From the IMG/VR virus record IMGVR_UViG_3300023179_000394, positions 1 through 28,656 of that record: a DNA stretch of 28,656 nucleotides. One strand, given 5' to 3'. This document shows, in pieces, positions 6,669 through 13,560 of this stretch. Below the pieces are notes generated by a model. That model did no database searches. It was not told the origin of the DNA and was given only the letters and a program-made list of their open reading frames with translations. The position numbers and the translations under genes are program-made. Position 1 is the stretch's first letter. The number at the start of each line of letters is the position of its first letter. This DNA is from a virus.

Positions 6669-7436
6669 TTACTGAATTAGAAGATGAACGTTTTTAGGGT
6701 AATATGTTTCATTTGTAACAATTCTAAACATCTCATTTCTTATTCCTGAGGTATAATATAAGTCTAGTCCTTGCTCTATACAGTACTTTAAATGATCACT
6801 ATTGTAATAGTTGTAGTTATTAAATTCTGAATGTGCAAAACTTTTTATTTTTTCTTCAATTTGTTTGTAGTCTCCAAAATAAGAAAAATGCCACCCCCCT
6901 GAAATTACTTTTAAATTGGGAGCATATCTAGATTCGCGCAAATTATTAAAACAATTAAATGTTTCTTTAAAATTTTTATAATTAGTAAAAACTAGACCTC
7001 TAAAGTTTCTAGTAATGTTTCTCGTTTTTATATTATAATAATAAAAATGATGATCAAATACATAGCCTACCTCATTATTATAGTTTTTTATTGTCTCTCT
7101 CAACAAATCAACATCCGGTATTTCATCTAGATCTCCGTGAAGTATAATATCATTATCCTCTAGCTGAATGTCTTTCAATCCATTGATCAAATGGTTTCTT
7201 GAAGCTGCTTCATTTACCCAAGTATTTTCATTACAGGATGAATTAACATTATAGATAATTTTATCTTTAAATTTTTCAAAATTTTTAATATTAAAATTTA
7301 ATTCTTTTTTATTTCCCTGATGTGTATACTCTCCTTCAACTATATTAAAATAATCTACAATATCATTTAATTCATGAAGTCTAAAATTAAGCATTTTATC
7401 TTCATTTAAGTAAGGAATGTTATCTATAACTTTCAT
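6669..7436 (-). CDS. GT17-family-like glycosyltransferase (255 aa)
   Basis: The order of motifs matches glycosyltransferase family 17 (named after animal beta-1,4-GlcNAc transferase III and also found in microbes and viruses): LNFRLHELNDIVDYFNIVEG (16-35), THQGNKK (38-44), and the acidic GDLDEIP loop (101-107), which would bind the metal and nucleotide sugar. I choose ATG 7436 because it overlaps the upstream stop as ATGA; the frame is open to 7463 (nine more residues). No membrane segment is seen. It lies inside the glycan operon. Confidence 0.82.
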   Translation of the reverse strand: MKVIDNIPYLNEDKMLNFRLHELNDIVDYFNIVEGEYTHQGNKKELNFNIKNFEKFKDKIIYNVNSSCNENTWVNEAASRNHLINGLKDIQLEDNDIILHGDLDEIPDVDLLRETIKNYNNEVGYVFDHHFYYYNIKTRNITRNFRGLVFTNYKNFKETFNCFNNLRESRYAPNLKVISGGWHFSYFGDYKQIEEKIKSFAHSEFNNYNYYNSDHLKYCIEQGLDLYYTSGIRNEMFRIVTNETYYPKNVHLLIQ

Positions 7437-7531
7437 TTTGTTAGATGATCTAAAATTATCCAAATAACTCCAACACTAAGCCAATATATTAGTGTATAAA
7501 AAGTAATCTTAATCCAATCACTTTTTTCCAT
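7433..7531 (-). CDS. Small membrane protein (32 aa)
   Basis: ATG at 7531, TGA at 7435-7433. The sequence MEKSDWIKITFYTLIYWLS continues as VGVIWIILDHLTK, a single hydrophobic helix with charged ends. It overlaps the upstream gene by 14 bp and the downstream glycosyltransferase start by 4 bp (ATGA), which supports real translation. It might anchor or regulate a neighbouring enzyme; no function is known. The frame extends upstream to 7621 but that part is the shadow of the neighbouring gene. Confidence 0.5.
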   Translation of the reverse strand: MEKSDWIKITFYTLIYWLSVGVIWIILDHLTK

Positions 7532-7766
7532 TGCGCTTCTTAAATGTTTTAATGTCTGGGGTAGGAATAACCTTCTCTTTCTTGACTTGAAGCGTCTTTG
7601 CTTTCTTAACAGCCTTGACATACTCTTCTTTAATCTTATGTCTATTTATATAAGCAGCTTTAGAATAGAGCTTATCCAATTCAATGTTAAAAACTACATC
7701 AGGGTAGATGTGTGCATTATTATAAAATGATAAGAACTCTCCTACAAATTTTTCGGCTTTATTCAT
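7518..7766 (-). CDS. Hypothetical basic protein, first gene of the glycan operon (82 aa)
   Basis: It reads MNKAEKFVGEFLSFYNNAH... and ends in a Lys/Arg-rich tail (KTFKKRNGKK). I do not recognise it. An in-frame TTG at 7799 would add 11 residues, but ATG 7766 lies 5 bp after CTAAATA, the same geometry as the fibre genes, so I prefer it. It begins the minus-strand run of overlapping genes ending at 3252, all probably transcribed from this late-type motif. Confidence 0.65.
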   Translation of the reverse strand: MNKAEKFVGEFLSFYNNAHIYPDVVFNIELDKLYSKAAYINRHKIKEEYVKAVKKAKTLQVKKEKVIPTPDIKTFKKRNGKK

Positions 7767-7771
7767 AATTT

Positions 7772-7778
7772 TATTTAG
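7772..7778 (-). promoter_or_regulatory. Late-type promoter motif CTAAATA (glycan operon)
   Basis: CTAAATA, 5 bp (AAATT), ATG at 7766. No sigma70-like promoter is evident here. It would drive the seven genes down to 3252. Confidence 0.5.
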
Positions 7779-7800
7779 TTCACTATTTATTTTTTTCAAT

Positions 7801-7808
7801 AAATAATA
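7801..7808 (+). promoter_or_regulatory. Late-type promoter motif AATAAATA
   Basis: AATAAATA lies 2 bp before the GTG start at 7811, closer than the usual 5-6 bp. Its spacing makes it the outlier of the set. Confidence 0.35.
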
Positions 7809-7810
7809 AT

Positions 7811-8500
7811 GTGCTCACATATTGTTTAACATACTGCCCTCTGGATATAAACTATGTTGTACCGCAATTAAAGCATCTGGAAAAACAAACTATGGCCCCA
7901 GAAAGGGTGTTAATATCATGTAGTAATATTTCGTCAGCTATACTAGATACTATACCTAATACTATAACTATAAAAGACAAGGAGGTGCCTGTTGACTATA
8001 TAAACAATAGAGACTGGCTTCTTCCAGGGGGTGCTAGAAACCAGGCAATGTCAGCTTGTAGGACAAAATTTATAATGTTTTTTGACGGAGGCAATGATTA
8101 TGTTCACCCCCAGAGAATTGAGTTCACTTACAAAGCGTTTCAAATAAAGGGTGTAGATTTGTTTTACACAAACTTCTTTTTTAGTCACATAAAATTTGAA
8201 ATGTTTAAAGATTTAGGAGACATATATCAGATAACAGATTTTCCTCGAGGACATTGTCAGCTTATTTCTAAAGAGCCTATAACTAAGGGGCATGTAGCTA
8301 TTAATGTAGATGAAGTTTTTTGGAAAAGGGGATTAAGATTTTCTGAAGAAATGAGAATGGCTGAAGATTGCAGCTTTGGAATAGAATGTCTTCTAAAAGG
8401 ATGCGGTCTATATGCAACAGAAAAGAAGTTAATGGTATATAAGGCTCATACTTTAAGCGAAAATTTTGAGGAGTGTAAAGAATGCTCACCTATTGCTTAA
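7811..8500 (+). CDS. Glycosyltransferase, GT2/GT-A-like (229 aa), copy 1 of a tandem pair
   Basis: It uses a GTG start; the homologous position in the next gene is ATG, and both proteins begin MLTYCLTYCP. A GT-A-like core is visible: LPGGARN (71-77) and FFDGGNDYVHPQR (90-102), an acidic cluster in the position of the DxD region. An AED motif (184-186) lies in MRMAEDCSFGIECL, typical of the catalytic base region of GT2 enzymes. It is transcribed divergently from the glycan operon. Its 3-prime end overlaps the second copy by 19 bp. Substrate unknown. Confidence 0.75.
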   Translation: MLTYCLTYCPLDINYVVPQLKHLEKQTMAPERVLISCSNISSAILDTIPNTITIKDKEVPVDYINNRDWLLPGGARNQAMSACRTKFIMFFDGGNDYVHPQRIEFTYKAFQIKGVDLFYTNFFFSHIKFEMFKDLGDIYQITDFPRGHCQLISKEPITKGHVAINVDEVFWKRGLRFSEEMRMAEDCSFGIECLLKGCGLYATEKKLMVYKAHTLSENFEECKECSPIA

Positions 8501-9150
8501 CATATTGTCCTTCTGATTTTCAGAGCCATACAATACAATTACTACACTTAAAGCAGCAGACTAAAGCACCCGATAGAATATTAATTGCTAGCAGCGGTCT
8601 GACACAAGAACAGCTTGATACCATACCCAAGGTATTAACATTAAAAGGAAAGGATGTTCCGGTAGACTATGTTAATCATTTTGAATGGACAATGCTTCCT
8701 GGAGGTGTAAGAAACCTTGCGCTTTCAGCTTGTAAGACAGAGTACATAATGTTCTTCGATGGGGGAGATGATTATGTACATCCTCAAAGAATAGAGTTTA
8801 CCTGCAAAGCTTTTGAAGATTTAAACGTAGATGTTTTTTATACTAACTATGAATGGTGTTATGTGAGGTTTGAAGAATTTAAAGAGCTAGGTGAGATTTA
8901 TCCTATAAAAGAGTATGCTCATGGTCATCCTGCAATAAAAGGTAAGTATGTTATAGCGCAAGGACCAGTAGCACTAAATGTTAAAAAGGTATTTTGGGAT
9001 AAAGGTGTAAGGTATCATGAGAATATGAGATGGGCTGAAGATGGAAGCTTTGGAATATGTTGTATTGAAGCCAAATGTAATGTATATGCAACAGAGAAGA
9101 AGCTAATGGTATATAGAGCTAGAAATATGGGCGAAACTTATAGAGATTGA
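8482..9150 (+). CDS. Glycosyltransferase, GT2/GT-A-like (222 aa), copy 2 of a tandem pair
   Basis: It is closely related to the preceding gene along its whole length: MLTYCLTYCPSDF, LPGGVRN, MFFDGGDDYVHPQRIEFT, AEDGSFGI, VYATEKKLMVYRAR. This marks a tandem duplication. Unlike promoter-proximal genes it has a good Shine-Dalgarno sequence (GAGGAG, 8468-8473, 8 bp before ATG), as expected for an internal gene. Copy 2 has DGGDDY where copy 1 has DGGNDY, so metal binding may differ. The two may use different acceptors or form a heteromer; this is inference. Confidence 0.77.
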   Translation: MLTYCLTYCPSDFQSHTIQLLHLKQQTKAPDRILIASSGLTQEQLDTIPKVLTLKGKDVPVDYVNHFEWTMLPGGVRNLALSACKTEYIMFFDGGDDYVHPQRIEFTCKAFEDLNVDVFYTNYEWCYVRFEEFKELGEIYPIKEYAHGHPAIKGKYVIAQGPVALNVKKVFWDKGVRYHENMRWAEDGSFGICCIEAKCNVYATEKKLMVYRARNMGETYRD

Positions 9151-9447
9151 TCACCAGATCTTATTAATATTTTTTTCAGATTCTTGTGAGCAATATTCTG
9201 CTAGCTTAAGAAGATATTTCGAACATATTAAACTCACATCACGCGTACATTCATACATACTTTGCTTTATAATTAAAGATATCATATTTAAATCAGCCAG
9301 AACGTTAGAAGCTATACTATAAGATGTAGTTGTTATAAAGTAAAGTACTTTAGATATTACAATTAAAGATGTAGATAGTAAGCTATAAACACCGGATAAG
9401 GTGAAATAGAGAAATGTTTTAATTAGATCTTCAAGAAAAACTTTCAT
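9151..9447 (-). CDS. Hypothetical protein with hydrophobic N-terminal half (98 aa)
   Basis: It starts MKVFLEDLIKTFLYFTLSGV. Residues ~8-60 are largely hydrophobic and rich in Ser, Thr and Tyr, compatible with one or two membrane helices. The C-terminal third is charged with four Cys (MYECTRDVSLICSKYLL.. AEYCSQES). I do not recognise it. It overlaps the upstream small gene by 17 bp, and its TGA directly abuts the end of the convergent glycosyltransferase. Confidence 0.5.
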   Translation of the reverse strand: MKVFLEDLIKTFLYFTLSGVYSLLSTSLIVISKVLYFITTTSYSIASNVLADLNMISLIIKQSMYECTRDVSLICSKYLLKLAEYCSQESEKNINKIW

Positions 9448-9646
9448 ATAATGAATCTATTTCCTTTATTTTATATTCAATAATCTGAACGAGAGTGTCG
9501 TGATTAATTGCCTTACCGCATTTTAAGATAAGCTTCTCAACAGGAATATCGGGAAAATCTATTGTACATACTTTTTTTTGCTGAGGGTAAAACCAATAAT
9601 GGTATTGTTCTCCGGAAAAGTAAAGGGTAATTTGCTTTTTATCCAT
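9431..9646 (-). CDS. Hypothetical protein (71 aa)
   Basis: It reads MDKKQITLYFSGEQYHYWF and continues with alternating charged and aromatic residues, ending IDSLYESFS. It is probably a small beta-containing soluble protein. The start overlaps the last codons of the RadA-like gene, so the two are probably translated together. No family is recognised. Confidence 0.6.
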   Translation of the reverse strand: MDKKQITLYFSGEQYHYWFYPQQKKVCTIDFPDIPVEKLILKCGKAINHDTLVQIIEYKIKEIDSLYESFS

Positions 9647-10559
9647 TGTTAGAAACTTTAATATCAGGTTTAATATATTTTGCTTCTAACCCTCTACCTT
9701 GCTTGATAAGCTTAAGCTCATTACATAGCTCACGAAGAAGAAATGCCGCTCGAGTAGAATCAATACTTAGAGTCTTGCTAACCTCAGGGAGAGTAATATT
9801 CTTAAGCTTAAGAATTTGATCTCTTTGATCTTTCTTTTTATCAGCTTTAGTGGGCTTATCATCTACACTATCAGAAACTACAACTTCTTTATCAAAGTCA
9901 TAACCCGAATACTCGATAAAACATTCAATGTCTGTCGCCGGACCAAAGCGGTTTTTATCAAAACGAATACAACGAGCGTTTATATCAGCGTCTTTAATCT
10001 GATGAATTGATACATTAACATCTACAGCATGAATAATAAGAGAACTACCCTTAATACCTCCAGCCTTAGTGTTATGACAGATAAGAATAACCGCACATTC
10101 CGTCTCCTTAGCACGAACAACGAGCTTTTCAATACAATACTTCTCTAGCTCTCTACCCCTCTTACTACCCTTAACAAGACCTTGAAAACTATCTACAACA
10201 ATAACGTCAAGATCTTCCATATACTTCGAGATAGTATCTACCTCACTCTCGTTACAGACTTGAATATTATTAACCTGGAGTCTTTTACAAGCCATTGCAA
10301 GCTGGGCTACACTTTCCTCGGAGGAACAATATCCAACCCTATGACCTTGACCGTTCAACAGTTCGAGTAACTGAAGAACGAAAGTTGTCTTACCCATACC
10401 TGCACGAGCAGTTAAAGTGATTGAAGATCCTGGAAGAATACCATCACCAAAAGCCGCATCAAGCTTTTCGTTTCCGCATTTCATCCTACGATAGTAAATA
10501 TCGGGGATAGTTACTTGCGATACATTCTGAAATGTCGTACTGCCTACTTTAATGTTCAT
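9639..10559 (-). CDS. RadA/RecA-like ATPase (DnaB/RadA-type helicase or recombination mediator, 306 aa)
   Basis: The RecA-fold core has Walker A ARAGMGKTT (51-59), Walker B DVIVVDS (118-124) and, diagnostically, KNRFG (202-206), the motif that defines RadA/Sms. The N-terminal zinc finger and C-terminal Lon-like domain of cellular RadA are absent. Instead, after a Lys/Asp-rich linker (~230-250), a putative winged-helix segment (about 252-295, ITLPEVSKTLS..STRAAFLLREL) follows. It probably loads on or moves along DNA during phage replication or recombination. The start is supported by a promoter with TATACT 6 bp upstream of the ATG. Confidence 0.85.
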   Translation of the reverse strand: MNIKVGSTTFQNVSQVTIPDIYYRRMKCGNEKLDAAFGDGILPGSSITLTARAGMGKTTFVLQLLELLNGQGHRVGYCSSEESVAQLAMACKRLQVNNIQVCNESEVDTISKYMEDLDVIVVDSFQGLVKGSKRGRELEKYCIEKLVVRAKETECAVILICHNTKAGGIKGSSLIIHAVDVNVSIHQIKDADINARCIRFDKNRFGPATDIECFIEYSGYDFDKEVVVSDSVDDKPTKADKKKDQRDQILKLKNITLPEVSKTLSIDSTRAAFLLRELCNELKLIKQGRGLEAKYIKPDIKVSNNG

Positions 10560-10565
10560 ACATTT

Positions 10566-10593
10566 AGTATAAGGGAATTTGAATTTTAGTCAA
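10566..10593 (-). promoter_or_regulatory. Sigma70-like promoter, leaderless type (radA-like operon)
   Basis: TTGACT (10593-10588), 16 bp, TATACT (10571-10566), 6 bp, ATG at 10559. Confidence 0.7.
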
Positions 10594-10650
10594 GATAATT
10601 TTTTTTATATGTTTAATATGTTTTGTGGTTCTTGTATTAAAAAGGAAAGT

Positions 10651-10658
10651 TATAAATA
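10651..10658 (+). promoter_or_regulatory. Late-type promoter motif TATAAATA
   Basis: An exact match to the T4 late -10 octamer TATAAATA, then 5 bp (TTCAA), then GTG at 10664. It decides the start of the plus-strand gene. Confidence 0.6.
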
Positions 10659-10663
10659 TTCAA

Positions 10664-11419
10664 GTGAAAATATTGGTTGGAGTTCTATCTTGTTTAGAGG
10701 CAACAGATGGTTTATATGAAATGGTTAAAAGAGAAGGTATTTTAAAGACGTGGGCATCAAAGAGTTATAGTGATGTAGAAATTGTTTATTTTTATGGAGT
10801 TCCTAATAGGGAACCGGAGGAAAGAGATGGTAATATTTTTGTTAACGCAAACGATGATTATGTTAATATTATATATAAAAATATAGAATTTTTTAGGTAT
10901 ATTTTAAAACATAAAGAATTTGATTATTTGTATAGAATTAATGCAAGTTCCTATTTAGATATAGAAAATCTTAAAAACTTTTTAAAAGACAAACCTAAAG
11001 AAAAATTTGTTGCAGGTAATTTGGTTCCTAAGTGGAATTATTTAGACCCTAATAAGAATTGTTTTATAGCTGGGTGTGGGTTTACTCTTTCAAGAGATGT
11101 TATCGAAAGTATTATTAATCTTATAGACTCTAGGCCTCACTTTATACATAAATTAGGAATACCTGGAAATGAAGATGATGTTATTATATCTTTAATGATA
11201 CATGAACTAGGAATTATTTTTCAAAATAATGTTCCTAGACATGATATATGGTTTTCATCTGATACCGGATGCAATGGACTAGAGAATATGAATGAAGAGG
11301 ACTATAAAAATAAATTTCTTATTAGATGTAAGGCTTGGCAATCTTCTCCGAGAGATGATCATTTAATAATGCAGAATGTATTTGAAATAAAGAAAAAAAG
11401 ATCCGGTTTTTTAACGTAG
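10664..11419 (+). CDS. Glycosyltransferase-like protein, GT31/fringe-like layout (251 aa)
   Basis: I place the start at GTG 10664 (MKILVGVLSCLEATDGLY), 5 bp after TATAAATA; the frame stays open to 10625. Layout resembles galactosyltransferase/fringe-type enzymes: a repeating 'fetch' region, YLYRINASSYLDIENL where the metal-binding DDD usually sits, FIAGCGFTLSRDVIESI, and a GNEDDVIISLM acidic loop. The usual DxD is replaced by Asn-Ala-Ser, so metal binding is uncertain. No membrane helix is seen. It stands alone on the plus strand, divergent from the RadA-like operon. Family call is by pattern and moderate. Confidence 0.62.
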   Translation: MKILVGVLSCLEATDGLYEMVKREGILKTWASKSYSDVEIVYFYGVPNREPEERDGNIFVNANDDYVNIIYKNIEFFRYILKHKEFDYLYRINASSYLDIENLKNFLKDKPKEKFVAGNLVPKWNYLDPNKNCFIAGCGFTLSRDVIESIINLIDSRPHFIHKLGIPGNEDDVIISLMIHELGIIFQNNVPRHDIWFSSDTGCNGLENMNEEDYKNKFLIRCKAWQSSPRDDHLIMQNVFEIKKKRSGFLT

Positions 11420-11433
11420 AACCGGAAACTACG
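11393..11433 (-). terminator. Rho-independent terminator able to form an H-type pseudoknot
   Basis: On the minus strand CCGGTT (11425-11420) pairs with AACCGG (11408-11403), followed by ATC and seven T (11399-11393). Interleaved with it, CGTAG (11433-11429) can pair with CTACG (11419-11415). The loops would be 3, 0 and 6 nt, a compact H-type pseudoknot. It overlaps the stop codon of the plus-strand gene. Confidence 0.6.
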
Positions 11434-11540
11434 ATGATGACTAGTTACTTTTGGGGAACTAGCTTACCCTCATGAGCCCGGGAGCGGTCGCGTTGCATGG
11501 AAACCATGACTGCACCGTCTGTACTCAATAACTGTCGGCC
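11393..11540 (-). ncRNA. Putative small structured RNA (about 145 nt)
   Basis: This gene-free stretch is visibly more GC-rich than its surroundings. It folds locally on the minus strand into CATGG/CCATG (11508-11504 with 11500-11496) and CTAGTT/AACTAG (11462-11457 with 11446-11441), then the terminator pseudoknot. A possible -10 GATAAT at 11552-11547 places +1 at 11540, but its -35 is poor. A 24-codon frame crossing it has no supporting start signal. No known RNA family is recognised, and tRNA features (T-loop, CCA) are absent. Confidence 0.5.
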
Positions 11541-11547
11541 TCCGTAA

Positions 11548-11808
11548 TTATCCAACCCGAATTACCAAATAACCAGCGTCAAGAGATTGCGTCTCAACAG
11601 TAATTCCAAGCTGTTTAGCGCTCCTATAAACACATGAAATGGAAGGGTAAGGGTAAACAAAAGCATCTCCAACATTTAGAATACGCATAGTATTCATTAG
11701 TTTAGAGGGCTTTTTTCCTCTGTTAGCTGTGGCGAAGTTGCGAAGAACTCGATACTGTTCGTACGAGCCGTTCTTTTGTATACCTTTGTAATATTCTGTA
11801 ATTGTCAT
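11548..11808 (-). CDS. Hypothetical protein, possible small DNA-binding fold (86 aa)
   Basis: It starts MTITEYYKGIQKNGSYEQYR. The N-terminal half is basic and helical; the C-terminal half (NVGDAFVYPYPSISCVYRSA followed by KQLGITVETQSL) resembles small helix-turn-helix or two-strand domains common in phages, but no family is certain. The start is set by a promoter with TATACT 7 bp upstream of the ATG; there is no Shine-Dalgarno sequence. Confidence 0.65.
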   Translation of the reverse strand: MTITEYYKGIQKNGSYEQYRVLRNFATANRGKKPSKLMNTMRILNVGDAFVYPYPSISCVYRSAKQLGITVETQSLDAGYLVIRVG

Positions 11809-11815
11809 ACGATGA

Positions 11816-11843
11816 AGTATAACGGAATTTAAGATTACGTCAA
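11816..11843 (-). promoter_or_regulatory. Sigma70-like promoter overlapping the upstream stop codon
   Basis: TTGACG (11843-11838), 16 bp, TATACT (11821-11816), 7 bp, ATG at 11808. The TGA stop of the upstream methyltransferase (QKKA-stop) lies within the -35 box. Confidence 0.6.
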
Positions 11844-12532
11844 GCTTTTTTCTGACCTACATAGAGAAGAGTACCGTAATACCAATTAGGAGCTCTACTA
11901 TCTTCCCTAGATAATATTGCATTATAGATATGGTTATAATCTTTTAGCTTCTCCTTAAAGAAGTTATGATTCAGCTTTATAGGATGCCCTACATCTGTTC
12001 TTAAGTCCTCATGTTTGTCAAGATCTTCCTCACATACTAGATCCTCTCCAATAATTAAAATACCATCCTTATTGAGAAGCTTATTTAAATTATCCATACA
12101 TAAATGAGCATCCTTTACGTGAGGAAGAACGTTAATACTTAATACAACATCATACTGAGTAGATGTATCTATATCTTCTAGAGAGGAATAGATCGTCTTT
12201 GCATTCTTCTTGCTAATAACTGACCTAACATTAAAAGGGGGATGGTCGACCGCAATATATTCTTTAAGAAGAGGATCGCTTAAAGTAACTTCTTTAACTT
12301 GAGGAAATAAATGACAAAAATACTCAGTATTTCTAGCATACGGACCACATCCAACTTCTAAATAGGTAGAAAAATTACGACCTTTTAAATATTCAAAACT
12401 TTTAAATTTATTGAACCACCATGAATTCCAATCCTCACAGTTTTTGGGAGATCCCAACCAAGCTCTAAGCTCACAATTTTGGGCTTGTAGCCATCTCTCT
12501 TTAGTACATGTTGTTAAATCTTTTTTTTCCAT
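11840..12532 (-). CDS. Class I SAM-dependent methyltransferase (230 aa)
   Basis: Motif I is STYLEVGCGPYARNTEYF (55-72). A later YDVVLSINVLPHVKD segment matches the motif II/post-II region of Methyltransf_11/12-type enzymes. The N-terminal ~50 residues are Trp-rich (ERWLQAQ.. AWLGSP.. WNSWWFNKF), which may form the acceptor site. Substrate could be a small molecule, sugar or peptide; nothing here decides. The start is 5 bp after TAAATA with no Shine-Dalgarno sequence, so it appears to be expressed with the late set. Confidence 0.8.
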   Translation of the reverse strand: MEKKDLTTCTKERWLQAQNCELRAWLGSPKNCEDWNSWWFNKFKSFEYLKGRNFSTYLEVGCGPYARNTEYFCHLFPQVKEVTLSDPLLKEYIAVDHPPFNVRSVISKKNAKTIYSSLEDIDTSTQYDVVLSINVLPHVKDAHLCMDNLNKLLNKDGILIIGEDLVCEEDLDKHEDLRTDVGHPIKLNHNFFKEKLKDYNHIYNAILSREDSRAPNWYYGTLLYVGQKKA

Positions 12533-12537
12533 TAATT

Positions 12538-12543
12538 TATTTA
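12538..12543 (-). promoter_or_regulatory. Late-type promoter motif TAAATA
   Basis: TAAATA, 5 bp (AATTA), ATG at 12532. It shares the 45-bp divergent spacer with an opposing late motif. Confidence 0.5.
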
Positions 12544-12566
12544 AAATACATTAATACAATAGCAAA

Positions 12567-12572
12567 TAAATA
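12567..12572 (+). promoter_or_regulatory. Late-type promoter motif TAAATA
   Basis: TAAATA, 5 bp (ATTAT), ATG at 12578. Confidence 0.5.
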
Positions 12573-12577
12573 ATTAT

Positions 12578-12781
12578 ATGCCGTTTAACGATATTATAAA
12601 TAGATATCTAATCGAATGCAATGCTAACCCTCTGGACGGTATTTTGTATGAGCAATATAATATAGTAGAGAAAAAAGGATATTTCTATATTCTAGATTTA
12701 AAAGAGAATAGAATTATAGGGTCAGCAAAAACCTTAATAAGCGCAAAACAGAGAGTAGATTCTATTATAAGCGGATGTTAA
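12578..12781 (+). CDS. Hypothetical protein (67 aa)
   Basis: It reads MPFNDIINRYLIECNANPLD and ends LISAKQRVDSIISGC. The C-terminal part (YFYILDLKENRIIGSAKTLI.. A..RVDSI) has the beta-beta-alpha pattern of tiny phage proteins, as do the genes at 13900 and 17746. It is one of few plus-strand genes. The start is supported by TAAATA 5 bp upstream. Its TAA overlaps the TAA of the convergent gene by 4 bp. Confidence 0.6.
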   Translation: MPFNDIINRYLIECNANPLDGILYEQYNIVEKKGYFYILDLKENRIIGSAKTLISAKQRVDSIISGC

Positions 12782-12939
12782 GCAGGCTTAACTTCTGGCT
12801 GTTCCGATGTCTTTTGTTTCAATTGCGGAAGTGCTTGTGATTTTATTTTATTAACAACTTCAAAGACCGCTTCATAGGGGGCCTTTCCTAACGCAGACAA
12901 AATAATATTTACTTCTTCTAGTGATAAGTCAAGATTCAT
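12778..12939 (-). CDS. Small helical phage protein (53 aa)
   Basis: ATG 12939, TAA 12780-12778. MNLDLSLEEVNIILSALGK followed by PYEAVFEVVNKIKSQALPQL resembles a widespread small phage protein with the pattern LxLEEVNxILxALGxxPY, of unknown function; this is from memory of the pattern. Two amphipathic helices are likely. TATAAATT lies 5 bp before the ATG. It converges with the plus-strand gene ending at 12781. Confidence 0.65.
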   Translation of the reverse strand: MNLDLSLEEVNIILSALGKAPYEAVFEVVNKIKSQALPQLKQKTSEQPEVKPA

Positions 12940-12947
12940 AAAATAAT

Positions 12948-13244
12948 TTATATCTTAACTCTCTTTATTCCAGTATTGTCTTCTCCGACAATATTATTCT
13001 CATATATATTACAATAATATGGTTTTACATCTTTCGTAGAATACTTAAAATGTACTCCAGGAAAGCTATGCATTTGTCTGGTACAATAATTTGCTGCGCC
13101 TCGAATAGCAGCATTTTCATTATTAGCTTTAATAATTTTATAATATGAAGAGGTTGGGTTAATATTCCACTTACAATCGGGATCATCTACATCAATACGA
13201 ACCTGCCAAATATTTTCTCTAGAAGCTTTATTAATTTTTGCCAT
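12948..13244 (-). CDS. Hypothetical protein (98 aa)
   Basis: It starts MAKINKASRENIWQVRIDVD. It carries Cys at several points (DPDCKW, NYCTRQM, YYCNIY) and alternating strands, ending GIKRVKI. No family is recognised. The start overlaps the end of the next upstream gene and sits 6 bp after TATACT of a well-formed promoter. Confidence 0.65.
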   Translation of the reverse strand: MAKINKASRENIWQVRIDVDDPDCKWNINPTSSYYKIIKANNENAAIRGAANYCTRQMHSFPGVHFKYSTKDVKPYYCNIYENNIVGEDNTGIKRVKI

Positions 13245-13560
13245 AAGAACAGTATACCACCTCTGGTCTTGTTATGCAAGGAACCCAATCAAAAAACTTA
13301 TTACCTTCTTTATCATAAAAAGTCTGCGAGCCTTTATATACATTAGGAGGGTCCATCTTAAGCATATCAACCTCCAGTGCAGCTAAAGTCTCTTTAATTT
13401 GATAATCCCTGATAATATCTTCGTTGGTTTTCTCTTTTTTAGGAGCATCAAATTGTTTTAGAAGCTCTGCAAAATTATTAGGTCCAACAGAATAAACTCC
13501 TTTATGTGAGCTAACGCTAAAAGGATTTAGAAATGTAAAAAGCTTTGAAAAAATTTGCAT
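13231..13560 (-). CDS. Hypothetical protein (109 aa)
   Basis: I place the start at ATG 13560 (MQIFSKLFTFLNPFSVSS); the frame is open to 13623, where it overlaps another gene, and a GTG at 13575 with AGGAGG close upstream is an alternative. The middle is charged (DAPKKEKTNEDIIRDYQIK), and the end (EGNKFFDWVPCITRPEVVYC) looks beta-rich. Function unknown. Confidence 0.55.
   Translation of the reverse strand: MQIFSKLFTFLNPFSVSSHKGVYSVGPNNFAELLKQFDAPKKEKTNEDIIRDYQIKETLAALEVDMLKMDPPNVYKGSQTFYDKEGNKFFDWVPCITRPEVVYCSYGKN
13251..13279 (-). promoter_or_regulatory. Sigma70-like promoter, leaderless type
   Basis: TTGCAT (13279-13274), 17 bp, TATACT (13256-13251), 6 bp, ATG at 13244. It lies within the 3-prime end of the upstream gene. 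Confidence 0.6.

Noticed and set aside
11393-11540. tRNA or protein frame in the GC-rich block
   Set aside because: No T-loop sequence, acceptor stem with CCA or anticodon arm fits, and the short frames have no start signal.
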